Origin: Vibrio lentus
GTDB taxonomy: Bacteria > Pseudomonadota > Gammaproteobacteria > Enterobacterales > Vibrionaceae
Length of the DNA: 64,000 nucleotides
Direction of reading: 5' to 3'
NCBI RefSeq assembly: GCF_002875945.1
Contig: NZ_MCZK01000144.1
Span: forward strand, 184 to 64,183
A model generated the notes under the pieces. That model was not told where the DNA came from, searched no databases, and saw only the letters and a program-made list of their open reading frames with translations. Made by a program: the position numbers and the translations under genes. Positions 36,488 to 47,374 of this stretch are shown in pieces (the stretch's first letter is position 1; each line of letters starts with the position of its first letter).

Positions 36488-37474
36488 TTAGAGAATGATC
36501 ATCCCATCTCGATAAGTCAGTGCTGGCGAAACATCTTGCCCGAGTAACACAGGGCCATCGAGGTCGACAATTTCAGATTGAACCGCAATAGGTAGTGCTG
36601 CGCGCATCGCCAATGAGGTGCCAAGCATGCAACCCGACATCAGAGTAAAACCGAGCCTTTGAGCTTCTTCAGCAAGTACCAAAGCTTCGGTCAAACCACC
36701 GGTTTTATCTAGCTTGATATTGACCATTTCATACTTGCCTAACAACGCTGAAAGTTGCGAAGTAGTGTGACAGCTTTCATCAGCACACAGTGGGATCGGG
36801 TGATTGATGTGTGCCAGTGATGCATCATGCTGCTGTGGCAAAGGTTGCTCGATCATCGCGATATCAAACTCAGTCAGTTGATTGAACAACTCTTCGAGGT
36901 TCAACCCTGTCCACGCTTCATTAGCATCCAGTACAATCTGAACATCTGCCGCAGCTTCTCGCACAGCGCTAACACGCTCGACGACTTGCTCGCCATCAAG
37001 CTTTACTTTCAAGAGCTTCGCACCATTCGCCACATAATCTCGCGTTTGTGTCGCCATAGCTTCTGGTGTGCCAATGGAGACTGTCATTGCAGTAACGATT
37101 TGATCAGGCAACTCGAACAAGCTATTTGGGAAAATCTGTTCATTCTGCTGCGCTTCAAAATCCCAAAGCGCACAATCGACCGCATTTCGCGCTGCCCCTC
37201 CGGTCAATAAAGACTGAAGATGATCTCTCAACTCAGCGGGATCGGTAATACCTCGTTCAAACATAGCTTCAAGTGCGCTAGACGCTTGTTGGATTTGCGC
37301 CAATACAGACTCTGATGATTCGCCATACCTTGGGTAAGGTGTGCACTCTCCCTGAGCTTGTTTGCCATCATGTTCAACGTAAACACGAACAACGTGACAC
37401 TCAGTTCGGCTGCCTCGAGAGATGCGAAAAGGCGTTTGCATCGCGATAGTAATGGGTTCTGCTGTAATCTTCAT
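36488..37474 (-). CDS. dgcA: DgcA-type enolase-superfamily racemase
   Basis: This 328-residue enzyme belongs to the dipeptide-epimerase branch of the enolase superfamily. The first catalytic lysine pair is in LLKVKLDGE. The metal ligands are in VLDANEAW, MIEQPLP and CADESCH. The second lysine is in NIKLDKTGG. It could be called L-Ala-D/L-Glu epimerase. Because it follows a DgcN-type gene, an N-acetyl-D-glutamate racemase role is better supported, based on the marine DgcN-DgcA pathway as I recall it. It is 57 bp downstream of dgcN. Confidence 0.82.
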   Translation of the reverse strand: MKITAEPITIAMQTPFRISRGSRTECHVVRVYVEHDGKQAQGECTPYPRYGESSESVLAQIQQASSALEAMFERGITDPAELRDHLQSLLTGGAARNAVDCALWDFEAQQNEQIFPNSLFELPDQIVTAMTVSIGTPEAMATQTRDYVANGAKLLKVKLDGEQVVERVSAVREAAADVQIVLDANEAWTGLNLEELFNQLTEFDIAMIEQPLPQQHDASLAHINHPIPLCADESCHTTSQLSALLGKYEMVNIKLDKTGGLTEALVLAEEAQRLGFTLMSGCMLGTSLAMRAALPIAVQSEIVDLDGPVLLGQDVSPALTYRDGMIIL

Positions 37475-37531
37475 AATTTCACTCGGTTGATGTTCGCTTT
37501 AACAAATGGAAACGTAGAAATGATGAAGTCG

Positions 37532-38539
37532 TTAAAGTGAATGTCGCAAATGATCAGTAATGTGTTGTACACCAAAACGCACTGGGTCCGTCACTGGTAC
37601 TTGATAAAGTGTGGTCCATTTTTGGCACAATGTCTCAGCATCTTCAATGCTAATCGCCGATGTGTTTAAACAGATGCCGACCAGTTTCACGTCTGAATTC
37701 GTCAATCGCGCGGCTTGCAAGTTAGCTTCAATGGTCTGTTCTATGCTTGGCAATTGAGCGTGGGGAAGGTTGCGAATATGTGGTCGCCCGACTTCATGGC
37801 ACAGCACCAAAGCGTCGGCTTGCGCACCATGCAATAACCCTAAACTCACGCCTGAAAAAGACGGATTGAACAACGAACCTTGGCCTTCAATGATGTCCCA
37901 TTCGTGGTCAGTAAAATCGGGGCTAATCGCTTCAACCGCGCCAGAAATAAAATCCGCAACCACAGCATCAATCGAAATACCGCTGCCTTCAATCAAGATA
38001 CCTGTCTGTCCTGTCGCTTTAAACTGAGCAGATGTTCCTACTTGTTTAAGCGATTTTTCAATGGCCAACGCCGAGAACATTTTTCCTACTGAGCAGTCTG
38101 TTCCGACCGTAAGAAGGCGCTTACCCTGACGAGGCTTACCGTTACCAACGTCTAGATCACCATCAAAATGGCGTACATCATGAAGCTTAGTCAATCCTCG
38201 CTGTTGCATGTCAGCAAGCGGTGAAAATTCACTCAAGCGTTGGTGCATGCCCGATGCAATCTCAAATCCCATTTCTGCTGCTGCCATTATGGTTGGCTGC
38301 CAAGAATCAGGAATAACGCCACCTGGGTTTGCCGTGCCAATCACTAGAGTTTTCGCACCCTGTGCTTGTGCCTCTTGTAAGGTCATGTCCGCTAAGCCAA
38401 GAGAAACCGTATCGTCTGTTAAACGCAGTTGGCCTAGGCAGATCTCTGGTCGCCATTGGTGAATACCTCGGGCTGTTTTTGCTGCGAGTGGGTCGGTAAC
38501 ATCCCCAAGAAAAAGAAGGTAAGGTTGAGCGATAGACAT
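37532..38539 (-). CDS. dgcN: DgcN-type N-acetyltransferase (DUF1611)
   Basis: This 335-residue DUF1611 protein has an N-terminal Rossmann-like domain (YLLFLGDVTDP, VIGTANPGG) and a P-loop NTPase-like domain (GTDCSVGKM, about 144-152). IEGQGSLFNPSFSG and HEVGRPHIRNLP follow. DgcN is reported to acetylate D-glutamate as the first step of D-glutamate breakdown in marine bacteria. It forms a unit with dgcA and lies 91 bp downstream of a LysR gene on the same strand. Confidence 0.85.
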   Translation of the reverse strand: MSIAQPYLLFLGDVTDPLAAKTARGIHQWRPEICLGQLRLTDDTVSLGLADMTLQEAQAQGAKTLVIGTANPGGVIPDSWQPTIMAAAEMGFEIASGMHQRLSEFSPLADMQQRGLTKLHDVRHFDGDLDVGNGKPRQGKRLLTVGTDCSVGKMFSALAIEKSLKQVGTSAQFKATGQTGILIEGSGISIDAVVADFISGAVEAISPDFTDHEWDIIEGQGSLFNPSFSGVSLGLLHGAQADALVLCHEVGRPHIRNLPHAQLPSIEQTIEANLQAARLTNSDVKLVGICLNTSAISIEDAETLCQKWTTLYQVPVTDPVRFGVQHITDHLRHSL

Positions 38540-38630
38540 GAGCGTTCCTAATTAATAAGTCCTTATATGGATTTACTTTAATTAAGAATTTGAAGGCTGC
38601 CGAATACCTATTTATCGCGTGCCTATAACC

Positions 38631-39536
38631 TTAAGTTATGGAGTGAGTATGGCTCTTCAATGAAGCGATAAATTGCTTAACGGAAATCGACTGTGGCGTG
38701 TGTTCCGCACACAGAGTCGAGACCGAAAACTCTATGTTTGGCTGAAGTCGCAGCACGCAAACCGAATCGTCATGTTGATATTGCTCTGCCGTCCACGGGT
38801 CAACAATCGCAAACCCTGCTTGGTGCTTGACCAGTTCCGCAGCAGCGCTGTATCCGCGTACCGATATTGGATGATGATAATGCTCATCTAGCGCAACAAG
38901 GCTTTGATGGAGCAGCAAACCCAGTGGGTCGCGACTATCAAGCCCGATGATTGGCAACGGATAGTTGATCAAATCATCGAGGGTTAATTTTGCGGGTAAG
39001 TGATCAACCGTATTGGATGGAACCAGAACCTTGAGTGATTCAGTTAATAACGTTTCACTTAATATGCCAGGCGGCGTTTCATCCCCAAACGCGATGGCAA
39101 TATCGAGCTCATGCTTCAATAAGCCAGCACACAGTTCATCACGGTTGGCGGTCAGTAACTCAAAAGAGAGAGCTTGTTTACTGCCATTTTGCTCGCGAGA
39201 CATTTGGGCGATCACCGGAGTCAGCAATTTGGTCGCCAGAATCGGCGGCGCACCAATACGTAAGTGCTGATGGCCTAGCTTCACTTTGTTGGTTAGAGAT
39301 CGAAATTGCCCCAGTTGTTGATAGACCTTCTCCGCTTCTGGTAACAAGGTTTTCGCCTCAACCGTTGGTACTAACCGACCTTTCACACGCTCGAACAATC
39401 CAAACCCAAGTTGTTGTTCTGTGTGCGCCAAAATACGGGTCACATTAGGTTGCGACACATGCAGATTGCGCGCAGCCCCAGATACGGTTCCGGTCTGCAT
39501 AATGGCGTAGAAGACTTCCAACTGTCTTAGGTTCAA
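38631..39536 (-). CDS. LysR-family regulator, likely DgcR
   Basis: This 301-residue LysR protein has the helix-turn-helix TGTVSGAARNLHVSQPNVTRILAHTE and an effector domain from about residue 90. It lies directly upstream of dgcN-dgcA on the same strand. This gene order fits the D-glutamate-responsive activator DgcR described in marine relatives. The start is a TTG with AGGA seven bases before it; no in-frame ATG is better. Confidence 0.8.
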   Translation of the reverse strand: MNLRQLEVFYAIMQTGTVSGAARNLHVSQPNVTRILAHTEQQLGFGLFERVKGRLVPTVEAKTLLPEAEKVYQQLGQFRSLTNKVKLGHQHLRIGAPPILATKLLTPVIAQMSREQNGSKQALSFELLTANRDELCAGLLKHELDIAIAFGDETPPGILSETLLTESLKVLVPSNTVDHLPAKLTLDDLINYPLPIIGLDSRDPLGLLLHQSLVALDEHYHHPISVRGYSAAAELVKHQAGFAIVDPWTAEQYQHDDSVCVLRLQPNIEFSVSTLCAEHTPQSISVKQFIASLKSHTHSIT

Positions 39537-39619
39537 ATTGATGTCCTATGGTTCACAAAAAAGCTAACACGTTCAGGTATCGATCCAAGAGGTCAATTAC
39601 CTAGTAGTAAGTAGTGAGT

Positions 39620-40456
39620 TTAGTTTAATAGCTCTTCAATCTTAGGCTGGAGCACTTTCGACCAAACTTGATAAGCCTTCGCGTTCAAGTGTAAGTCATC
39701 ACACGAGTACTCATTCGACAAAAGCTTATTAGGTGACAATACTGAATTCACATCTAAGAATGCCATGCCTTGCTGAGTGCAGTACTCGCTTATTTTGCTA
39801 TTGAGCAGTTCCACTGAAGGATTCAATCCTTGCAGTTTAGAGCCAACATAAAGCGTTGATTGCACCAAGATACGAATATCATTTTCTTGCCACATTTTAA
39901 GCATATCAACGTAGTTCTGGTAGATATGGTCGACATCATAACCCTGAGCTAAATCGTTTATCCCTGCCATGAAGCACACCAGCTTTGGCTTCACGTTCAA
40001 CGTGGTATCAATGCGGCGTAACATACCTGTGGTGGTATCGCCTGCTAGGCCACGATTGACCATCGAAACATCCCGGAAAATATCTGCCCACGGTGCCCAC
40101 TCGGTGATCGAATCACCAAACATCACTAAATCAGCATTCGGAGAGAAATGGCGATGATTGTCTGATGTCATGATGTAGCGGCTCATGCTGTGACCTCGCT
40201 GTTGAATCTCAGACTGAATAGCGACCGCTTTAAGGATCACGCCATTCGGTGTGGTGCTATCAAATTGAGAAAGTACACCTTCGATATGCGGCTTTAATGG
40301 ACTAAGTTGGGTGCTCAATTGATGATGTTCTTTAAGGGAAGATAACCTCTCTAGTAATGCATACAGAGAGCGGTTTTGACCAACGTCTTGGAATAACTGA
40401 TATAAATCGAGGACAGGGTGTTGTTGCAGCGCGGCAAGTAATTGCTTGTCTTCCAT
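39620..40456 (-). CDS. SGNH/GDSL-type hydrolase
   Basis: This 278-residue protein has an N-terminal helical extension of about 105 residues without signal peptide, then an SGNH esterase domain. The four blocks are FGDSITEW (Ser nucleophile), NRGLAGDTT, MAGINDLA, and DDLHLNAKAY (Asp-x2-His). It resembles platelet-activating factor acetylhydrolase-like esterases. The N-terminal helical part may mediate a protein contact. No operon partner is evident. Confidence 0.85.
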   Translation of the reverse strand: MEDKQLLAALQQHPVLDLYQLFQDVGQNRSLYALLERLSSLKEHHQLSTQLSPLKPHIEGVLSQFDSTTPNGVILKAVAIQSEIQQRGHSMSRYIMTSDNHRHFSPNADLVMFGDSITEWAPWADIFRDVSMVNRGLAGDTTTGMLRRIDTTLNVKPKLVCFMAGINDLAQGYDVDHIYQNYVDMLKMWQENDIRILVQSTLYVGSKLQGLNPSVELLNSKISEYCTQQGMAFLDVNSVLSPNKLLSNEYSCDDLHLNAKAYQVWSKVLQPKIEELLN

Positions 40457-40542
40457 GGTGTTATCTAGCCCTTCAATTATCTGGTGATGAACTCAAGATA
40501 ATATCCGATTGCTCACGGGATAGATAACACTACAAGAAGGAT

Positions 40543-41055
40543 TTACTTTTCTTTAATTAATAGGTGATTACGGTTATCACGGCTTTTCTTGATCAGCTCG
40601 TTGCTCTCGTCCATTTCATCTGACTTTGCAAGGCGATCGTAAAGCAGCACGTTAACGGTCGCGGCCAAATTCATGCAACCAACCGTTGGTACGTACACAA
40701 CGTGATCCGCTCTATCGGCTACATCTTGAGAAATGGAACCGTCTTCAGGGCCAAAAATATAGATAGCATTTTCTGGGTGTTTAAAACGCGGAAGCGGTGT
40801 TGCCCCTTCAGCCAACTCCACACAGACAATCTGAGTTTCCGCATCAAGGTTATCTAGAAACGACTCAACACCCGTTAGTGGAATTGTACGAGTTGCACTC
40901 TTGGTGTCGGTATGGAACTTAACCGCTTTTTCGTAGCGTTGCCCTGTGTATTTAACTTCGTCGACTTGGTAACAGCCAGCCGCGCGCATAACAGCACCAA
41001 CGTTAGTCGGGCTCTTTGGGTTAGTTAAACCAATAGTCACATAGCTTTTGTTCAT
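40543..41055 (-). CDS. SpoU-family RNA 2'-O-methyltransferase
   Basis: This 170-residue protein has SPOUT motif 1 (NVGAVMRAAGC, with Asn and Arg), motif 2 (IYIFGPEDGSIS) and motif 3 (MNLAATVNVLLYDRL). It uses S-adenosylmethionine to methylate ribose 2'-OH in tRNA or rRNA. No extra RNA-binding domain is attached, so the target is not clear. The start at 41055 follows GAGAAG; an upstream start lacks one. Confidence 0.9.
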   Translation of the reverse strand: MNKSYVTIGLTNPKSPTNVGAVMRAAGCYQVDEVKYTGQRYEKAVKFHTDTKSATRTIPLTGVESFLDNLDAETQIVCVELAEGATPLPRFKHPENAIYIFGPEDGSISQDVADRADHVVYVPTVGCMNLAATVNVLLYDRLAKSDEMDESNELIKKSRDNRNHLLIKEK

Positions 41056-41329
41056 GAATCTTCTCACTTAACGAATAGACATAGCAGGGTGCTACAAAGC
41101 GTCGCATTCTAACAAAGCAGCGCCGAATTCAAAAGCATCGAAGTAATCTCACTTTTTCTTTCTTAAGCCCCTAGTTGCAAGGCATCTCTCATTAAAAACC
41201 TAACCACTATCATATTTATAAAACAAAAACATTCTAGGGTAACAATTAGACAACAAGTCCATTTACATTTTTAAATCACATTAATAATGTGGTCAAAACC
41301 GCATTGAACAATTGCACAGGAAGCGCTAA

Positions 41330-42991
41330 ATGACCCTAACCATCAAGAACCGCCTTTATATTCTCTCTTTCATTCCCCTGCTACTAATGGCAATTGGGAT
41401 GATGAGCGTGACGTATATGAAGAGCACCGAGCTAACCGCACAACAAGTAGAATCGACGCGTAGCAATATGATGGCGATGAAAGAAAAAGAACTCAAAGCG
41501 TACCTACAAATGGCCTACTCTTCGATCAGCCCATTTATAGATAAAGGAGCGACACTGGAAGAGGCTCTGCCTACATTAAGAACGCTAGAATATGGTGAGT
41601 CTGGTTATATTTTCGGTTATGACTCTAAAGGCGTTCGAGTCGTTGTTGGGCAAAACAATGATGGTATTGGTAAAAACTACTACGACCTTCAAGACAAAAA
41701 AGGCAACTACTTAATCCGCGACCTGATCAAAAACTCAAAATTAGGTGAGTTCACCACTTACTACTTTCCAAAACTGGGTCAGTCCGAAGCTTTACCAAAA
41801 CTCAGCTATTCGATTTTCATTCCGCAGTGGGATTTAATGCTCGGTACGGGTTTTTACACTGACGACATCGATGCTGTGATTGCAGAGATGAAAGCGAGTT
41901 CAAATGTCGCACTGCAAAGCTCACTCACTACTATTGCGATTTTCTGTGGCTTGATCGCTCTTGTAGTGGCAGTTTTCGCCGTTGCCGTGAACCGCACGAT
42001 CATGCAACCACTCGAGCAGTTTGACCGCTCAATTAGCGCCTTTGCTAGCGGTGAGGCCGATCTAACAGCTCGAATGGAAGCATTCAAAGCACCAGAGTTC
42101 ACCAAGCTCAGCGAGAACTTCAATGCCTTTGTGGCAAGCCTACAAACCATCATTCGCAGCGTCAGTGATGTGGGTCAGCAAGTGGTTTCAGAAACCAACA
42201 GCATGTCTTCTCGCGCCGCTCAGGTAGATGAGATTGCTACAGGCCAGCGTGAAGAGACCGAACAAGTTGCAACAGCAATGACCGAGATGACCACAACCGC
42301 GCAAGAGATCTCGAGCAACGCAAGCCAAGCGGCTGACTCAGCGAAATTAGCAGAAAACAATGCCAAAGAAGCGCAACAGATAGTCAACGCAGCTGCCGAT
42401 TCGGTTGCAGGGCTTGCAAGTGAAGTATCCGAAGCGAATACAGTCGTATCACGCTTGGAAGGCGATGTTCAAAACATCTCGTCTTCACTGGCCGTTATTC
42501 AAGATATTGCCGAACAGACCAACCTTTTGGCTTTGAATGCCGCGATCGAGGCAGCACGTGCTGGCGAACAAGGTCGTGGATTCGCAGTGGTAGCGGATGA
42601 GGTTCGTAAGCTGGCAAGTCGTACTCAAGAAAGTACGGGGGATATTCATAAAATGATTCAGCAGTTAAAAGCCGCTTCAGACGCTGCCGTAAAAGCCATG
42701 GACTCAAGCCAAAATAGAAGTGCTCAGACCGTAGAAGAAGCTAATGCCGCAGCCGCAGCACTGGCGAAGATCCAAGCATCGATTGATACCATCATGGACA
42801 TGAACTCGCTTATTGCCACAGCCACGGAACAGCAAAACATTGTCGGCCAAGAGATATCTCAACGCATTGTGGTGATTTCAGATCAAAGCTCACAATCGGC
42901 ATCACTGGCGAATCAAAACCGCACCGGTAGCCAAAACTTAAACACCCGCGCCAATGAGCTATACCACTTGGTGGATCGCTTTACGGTCTAA
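41330..42991 (+). CDS. Methyl-accepting chemotaxis protein, sCache
   Basis: This 553-residue receptor has a membrane helix (about 9-29) and a periplasmic single-Cache domain (about 55-180). The latter is marked by [16 protein letters not shown] and [18 protein letters not shown] second helix (about 199-221), HAMP, and a long coiled-coil signalling domain follow. The hairpin tip [32 protein letters not shown] is conserved. No CheR-binding pentapeptide ends it. AGGAAG precedes the start. sCache domains usually bind small organic acids. Confidence 0.93.
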   Translation: MTLTIKNRLYILSFIPLLLMAIGMMSVTYMKSTELTAQQVESTRSNMMAMKEKELKAYLQMAYSSISPFIDKGATLEEALPTLRTLEYGESGYIFGYDSKGVRVVVGQNNDGIGKNYYDLQDKKGNYLIRDLIKNSKLGEFTTYYFPKLGQSEALPKLSYSIFIPQWDLMLGTGFYTDDIDAVIAEMKASSNVALQSSLTTIAIFCGLIALVVAVFAVAVNRTIMQPLEQFDRSISAFASGEADLTARMEAFKAPEFTKLSENFNAFVASLQTIIRSVSDVGQQVVSETNSMSSRAAQVDEIATGQREETEQVATAMTEMTTTAQEISSNASQAADSAKLAENNAKEAQQIVNAAADSVAGLASEVSEANTVVSRLEGDVQNISSSLAVIQDIAEQTNLLALNAAIEAARAGEQGRGFAVVADEVRKLASRTQESTGDIHKMIQQLKAASDAAVKAMDSSQNRSAQTVEEANAAAAALAKIQASIDTIMDMNSLIATATEQQNIVGQEISQRIVVISDQSSQSASLANQNRTGSQNLNTRANELYHLVDRFTV

Positions 42992-43058
42992 TACATTTAC
43001 GTTCGATTGAATAGCAAATAAACGCGACAAAACGTTCAAAGCTTTTCGAATCAAATGC

Positions 43059-43098
43059 AATAGGGCTTCAGAATCATCATTCTGAAGCCCTATTTTTT
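43059..43098. terminator. Bidirectional terminator
   Basis: AATAGGGCTTCAGAAT pairs with its complement around a 4-nt loop. A T run follows. Confidence 0.9.
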
Positions 43099-43139
43099 AT
43101 CGCAGAGTGTTTGAATGAAAGGAATAGCGCTGAGTAGAA

Positions 43140-43817
43140 CTAAGCTCCAACTCCGGCCTTAACGCAATCTTGATTCAGTGGGCAATGTTCACACTTAGGT
43201 TTTGGGTTACAAAATTGCTGACCATGCTCGACGAGTAAGCCATGATAATAGCCGTACCTTTTTGTATCCAGAGGGATTGCGCTTTCCATTAAAGCTCGAA
43301 ATTTCTCATACGATTTAGGCACATCCAGTCCATTGCGAGTAAAGATCCTTCTCGCGTACGCATCAATCACAAAAGATGGCTTGCCTATCGCATACACTAG
43401 AATCGCGTCAGCCGTTTCACCACCTATTCCTTTGACTTCCAATAACTCTTTTCGAAGCTGATCTTTGTCCTGCTTACGAACCACCGACATATCGTATTGG
43501 TACTTAGAAAACCACTCAGTCACGGCCTTCAACTTAATGGCTTTCTGATTATAGTAACCACTAGAACGAATCTTTTGGGCAAGATAATCAAGATCCATCT
43601 TTGCAACTGACCTTGGATTACACTTGTCGCCTAAATTGGTGAGTGCTTTCTCTGCATTCTTCCAGTTGGTATTTTGAACCAGAATAGCGCCTAAAATGAT
43701 CTCGTAAGGGTCATTTCTTTGCCACCAATCAAAATAGCCGTAGTACTGCTCAAGTGTCTCGAACACTCTGAGTATCAAGTCGTTTGGACTGATTGCATTA
43801 CGGTGGCTTGGCGTCAT
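43140..43817 (-). CDS. EndoIII-like HhH-GPD DNA glycosylase
   Basis: This 225-residue protein has the HhH-GPD fold. The hairpin is LLEVKGIGGETADAIL, followed by IDAYARRI, the catalytic Asp region. A four-Cys iron-sulfur motif (C-x5-C-x2-C-x5-C, CNPKPKCEHCPLNQDC) ends it. Residue 120-type Lys of EndoIII has no clear equivalent, so it is probably a monofunctional glycosylase like MIG-type enzymes. It starts only 4 bp after a LysR gene on the same strand. Confidence 0.88.
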   Translation of the reverse strand: MTPSHRNAISPNDLILRVFETLEQYYGYFDWWQRNDPYEIILGAILVQNTNWKNAEKALTNLGDKCNPRSVAKMDLDYLAQKIRSSGYYNQKAIKLKAVTEWFSKYQYDMSVVRKQDKDQLRKELLEVKGIGGETADAILVYAIGKPSFVIDAYARRIFTRNGLDVPKSYEKFRALMESAIPLDTKRYGYYHGLLVEHGQQFCNPKPKCEHCPLNQDCVKAGVGA

Positions 43818-43821
43818 AGAA

Positions 43822-44691
43822 CTAGTCCAGTTGCTCAGAAAGGAAATCGACTAATAAGCGAACCTTTGAAGACAAGTTACGGTTCTGCGGATAAAGCGCC
43901 CAGATCCCCTCTTTGTCATCTCGGTAATCCGATAGCACCTCAACCAACTCTCCAGAATCAAGGTCTTCGCTCACGTAGTACTCTGGTAATTGCACTAAGC
44001 CAATGCTCTGCTTTGCTGCATCCAGCAAGGCTAGACCACTGTTGCACTTGATACGCCCATTCACGCGAACTGAGCGAGGGCGACCATTTTCTTTAAAACG
44101 CCAATGCTCAAAACCACCGACCAAACATTGGTGATGGCTTAACTCAGAAAGCGTATGCGGCTCGCCATAACTCTCAATATATTCAGGGCTTGCACACACG
44201 TAGAGTTGTCGTTGAGAAAGCTTCTTCGCCACAAGGCTTGAATCTTCTAGGCGACCAAGACGAATCGCCACATCAACACCCGAATCGATAAGATCAAGTT
44301 TTTGGTTGGTCAGCATCAGCTCGAGCTCTACTTGCGGGTGAAGCTTTAAGAATTGGTGAAGTATCGGGGCGAGTTGACGTTCGCCATAGGTCACGGGCGC
44401 AGTCACTTTCAACAAACCTTTCGGTGTGGATTGCATCTGCGTTACGGCTAGTTCAGCAATTTCTAAGCCCTCGACCAGCAACTTACATTGCTGATAATAG
44501 AGTTGCCCCGCCTCTGTTAGAGAAACCTTTCGAGTCGTTCGATTGAGTAGTTTAACTGCGAGTCTTTCTTCGAGATTTGCCACCCTGCGACTGATTTGAG
44601 CCACCGACGTAGCAAGCTTCTGCGCCGCACCAGTAAAGCTTTCACGCTCTGCCACTGCAACAAACTCACTTACCCCTTCCCAATTGGCCAT
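43822..44691 (-). CDS. LysR-family regulator
   Basis: This 289-residue LysR protein has the helix-turn-helix [26 protein letters not shown] and a CrgA-like effector domain. It ends 4 bp before the DNA glycosylase gene, so the two may share a transcript. That pairing does not point to a metabolic target. A divergent DUF3316 gene is 260 bp away. Confidence 0.88.
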   Translation of the reverse strand: MANWEGVSEFVAVAERESFTGAAQKLATSVAQISRRVANLEERLAVKLLNRTTRKVSLTEAGQLYYQQCKLLVEGLEIAELAVTQMQSTPKGLLKVTAPVTYGERQLAPILHQFLKLHPQVELELMLTNQKLDLIDSGVDVAIRLGRLEDSSLVAKKLSQRQLYVCASPEYIESYGEPHTLSELSHHQCLVGGFEHWRFKENGRPRSVRVNGRIKCNSGLALLDAAKQSIGLVQLPEYYVSEDLDSGELVEVLSDYRDDKEGIWALYPQNRNLSSKVRLLVDFLSEQLD

Positions 44692-44953
44692 GCATTTACC
44701 CTATGTTGAACGATGGTTACCCATACAGTGTATTGAAGTTACAAATTGCTGTCACCTTGCTTGATATGCTCTGTGCATAAATCTTCACCACCTACAATCG
44801 TTCAAAATCATTCCAACCAACCGCTGACATTTCTCATTATTCCTTACCGTACACTAACAAAATCGTCTTCTCCCCTGACACTCATCTTACCACTTCATTG
44901 ATATGTTGGTTCTGTACCGGAACACAGGTACTTCAACAAAGTAAGGTACTCCT

Positions 44954-45301
44954 ATGAAAAAATTAATCATACTTGCATCAACTCTTGTACTCAGCACAAC
45001 AGCGTTTGCAGCAACCAAAACAACGATTCAAGAAACAACGCTAAAATCTGATACATTTGTTACTGAAGCGGAAGCATACGATGCAGGAACAAACCTTATG
45101 GATGAGCTAAGCGCAAAGACACCTTTTGAGCTTTCTAGAGAACTGCCACAGTTCCAACAAACAACAAAATACGATTCGTTCAAGATTGATGACGCGAATA
45201 TGGAAGTGAAAAAAATCACTAACATGAGCGGTGACATCCATTACCAAGCGAATGTAAAAGTTGACTACCGTTACACATACAAAGACGGTCGTAGCAGCTA
45301 A
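44954..45301 (+). CDS. DUF3316 secreted protein
   Basis: This 115-residue protein has a signal peptide (1-19, AFA-A). The mature part includes EAYDAGTNLMDEL, and the strand VDYRYTYKD at the end. These features match DUF3316, a family largely confined to Vibrio and relatives. The function is unknown. A strong terminator follows. Confidence 0.8.
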   Translation: MKKLIILASTLVLSTTAFAATKTTIQETTLKSDTFVTEAEAYDAGTNLMDELSAKTPFELSRELPQFQQTTKYDSFKIDDANMEVKKITNMSGDIHYQANVKVDYRYTYKDGRSS

Positions 45302-45348
45302 CAAAGCATTATTACAAGGTCGGAAAAACCGATCTGGTATCTAAAAAG

Positions 45349-45380
45349 AAAGCCCGCACTCATTGATCGCGGGCTTTTTT
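45349..45380 (+). terminator. Terminator after DUF3316 gene
   Basis: AAAGCCCGC pairs with GCGGGCTTT around 11 nt, then T's. Confidence 0.85.
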
Positions 45381-45410
45381 GTGGTTCATCGAGGATGAGT
45401 AGAGACAAGA

Positions 45411-45441
45411 AACTAGCAACTAGCAACTAGCAACTAGCAAC
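45411..45441. repeat. Heptad tandem repeat AACTAGC
   Basis: AACTAGC is repeated four times, followed by AAC. It differs from the array at 36416 by one base per unit and lies 37 bp past the stop codon of the convergent chemoreceptor gene. Confidence 0.85.
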
Positions 45442-45477
45442 GATTATCGGCTCATATTTGCCTGTTTGTTTACAAGA

Positions 45478-47115
45478 TTAAACTTCAAACTGAGAAACTA
45501 GGCCATCAAGCGCTTCGCACTGTTCTGCTAGTGCCATACACGCGTTCTCGGCGCTGCTTGCCATCTCCACCATTTGCATAGTGCTTTCAGCTATGCGTTG
45601 TACATTCTTGTTCACTTCTTCAGACACTTGAGATTGTTGCGATGCCGCCGTTGCGATTTGCGTGTTCATCTCGTTCATCATGCCGATTGAGTTACGAATT
45701 TCACTCAATGAAGACGCAGCTGTACTTGCTTGAACGATGGTTTTCTCGCCGCTGACTTTACTTTCATTCATCACGATAACCGCTTGCTTGGCACCGACTT
45801 CAAGACGTTCGATCATCGACTGAATTTCACCTGTACTGTCTTGAGTTTTACTCGCCAAAGCGCGCACTTCATCTGCTACAACAGCAAAACCACGGCCCTG
45901 CTCACCGGCGCGAGCGGCTTCAATCGCGGCATTCAATGCCAATAAGTTGGTTTGCTCTGCAATTCCTCTGATCACGCCAAGAATAGACGCAATGTTCTTC
46001 ACATCGGTATCCAGCTCTTGAACCACACCACCTGCATTCTCGATATCTTGCGCGAGGCGTTCGATAGAAGTCACCGTTAAACCCAAAGTGCTGTCCGCCG
46101 ATTCCACTTCGTGGTTCGCGACATTACTTGCGGTTGCTGCATCTAATGCATTGCCACTCACAGCCATGCTTGTTGCTTGCATTTCATGAACCGCTGCTGC
46201 CACAACTTCACTTTCTTGTTGTTGATTAGCAGAGAACTGAGCCACACTTTGCGTCAAAGACTTGATGTTCTCCATCTCAGAACGTACCGCATTCGATGCC
46301 AAGATAACTTGTTCGACAGTAACGTGGATCTTGCTAACGAACTGATTAAATGCAGAACTCAAACGAGCAATTTCATCACTACCTTCAACAACCATGCGCT
46401 GAGACAAATCACCATCTCCAGAAGCAATATCACTCATGGCTTTTTCGACGTTTTGGATTGGTTTCACAATAAAACGATTCGATAGCCATATAGAGAACAA
46501 CGCGGCAAAGATAGCAACACCCATCCCTACTTCAATGATCAACTTACTTGATTCAATTGAATCATCCGCTTGTTGACGAAGCGCTTTCTGCTTCAGTTCA
46601 ATTAGGGTTCTGATATCACGTAATTGGTCACGGATAATCGCAAACTCAGCATCTAGTGCTGGTGAGTAATCGATGTTGTATTGGTGCGCATTGGCAGGGT
46701 CTGCAAACATTGGTTCATGCAGCGACACCCACTTACTCATCGCGTTAACCAACTTTGATAGCTCACCGCGAGAAGAAGGATCCAACACGCCTGCCCTGTA
46801 AAGCGTTTCAACACTCTCAAAACGAGGAACCGCTTTATAAGCGTTGTCTCTGAATTCAAATTTTTGGTATTCGATGGCAGCTTGGTCTTTTGCAAGCAAC
46901 AGACCTTGAGCCGAAGCGATAATTTGGTAGATATCACGATAGCCGTCTTCTAGATTGTCCAGAACCGGTTGAACGATATTATTAAGCTCGTTATTAATCT
47001 CCGCTTGAGCATTAGACTTGATAACGTTAAGCACTGTTACAGTAGAGAAAACAATCACAATCACCAGCAACGGGATCGCAATTTTACTCTTAATCGAAAG
47101 ATTGTTGATATTCAT
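45478..47115 (-). CDS. Methyl-accepting chemotaxis protein
   Basis: This 545-residue receptor has a membrane helix (about 12-31) and a helical periplasmic domain of about 150 residues of the four-helix-bundle type. A second helix (about 190-210), HAMP, and a signalling domain with the tip [20 protein letters not shown] follow. No terminal CheR pentapeptide is seen. The start at 47115 ([10 protein letters not shown]) is preferred for family likeness; none of the candidate starts has a strong ribosome site. Confidence 0.9.
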   Translation of the reverse strand: MNINNLSIKSKIAIPLLVIVIVFSTVTVLNVIKSNAQAEINNELNNIVQPVLDNLEDGYRDIYQIIASAQGLLLAKDQAAIEYQKFEFRDNAYKAVPRFESVETLYRAGVLDPSSRGELSKLVNAMSKWVSLHEPMFADPANAHQYNIDYSPALDAEFAIIRDQLRDIRTLIELKQKALRQQADDSIESSKLIIEVGMGVAIFAALFSIWLSNRFIVKPIQNVEKAMSDIASGDGDLSQRMVVEGSDEIARLSSAFNQFVSKIHVTVEQVILASNAVRSEMENIKSLTQSVAQFSANQQQESEVVAAAVHEMQATSMAVSGNALDAATASNVANHEVESADSTLGLTVTSIERLAQDIENAGGVVQELDTDVKNIASILGVIRGIAEQTNLLALNAAIEAARAGEQGRGFAVVADEVRALASKTQDSTGEIQSMIERLEVGAKQAVIVMNESKVSGEKTIVQASTAASSLSEIRNSIGMMNEMNTQIATAASQQSQVSEEVNKNVQRIAESTMQMVEMASSAENACMALAEQCEALDGLVSQFEV

Positions 47116-47374
47116 AGGGGTTAATAACCACATGGTAAATAGGGATGCGCGCGCAATATACAGCACCCATATGAAATCGCGCTAAGGTTTTGTGAGCCCC
47201 ATCTCATAGCAAACGATACCGCTTATTCGCATGGTGATTATTTAATCAAAGGTTAACTTTCAATAGACAAAATATTCTCTGATTTGGACTTATTTGCCGC
47301 TGATACACGCAAATACTGGAGAAGTGTTAGAAATAACACCATAATGTACGGCTCAAAAGTAAATAGGTATAAAC

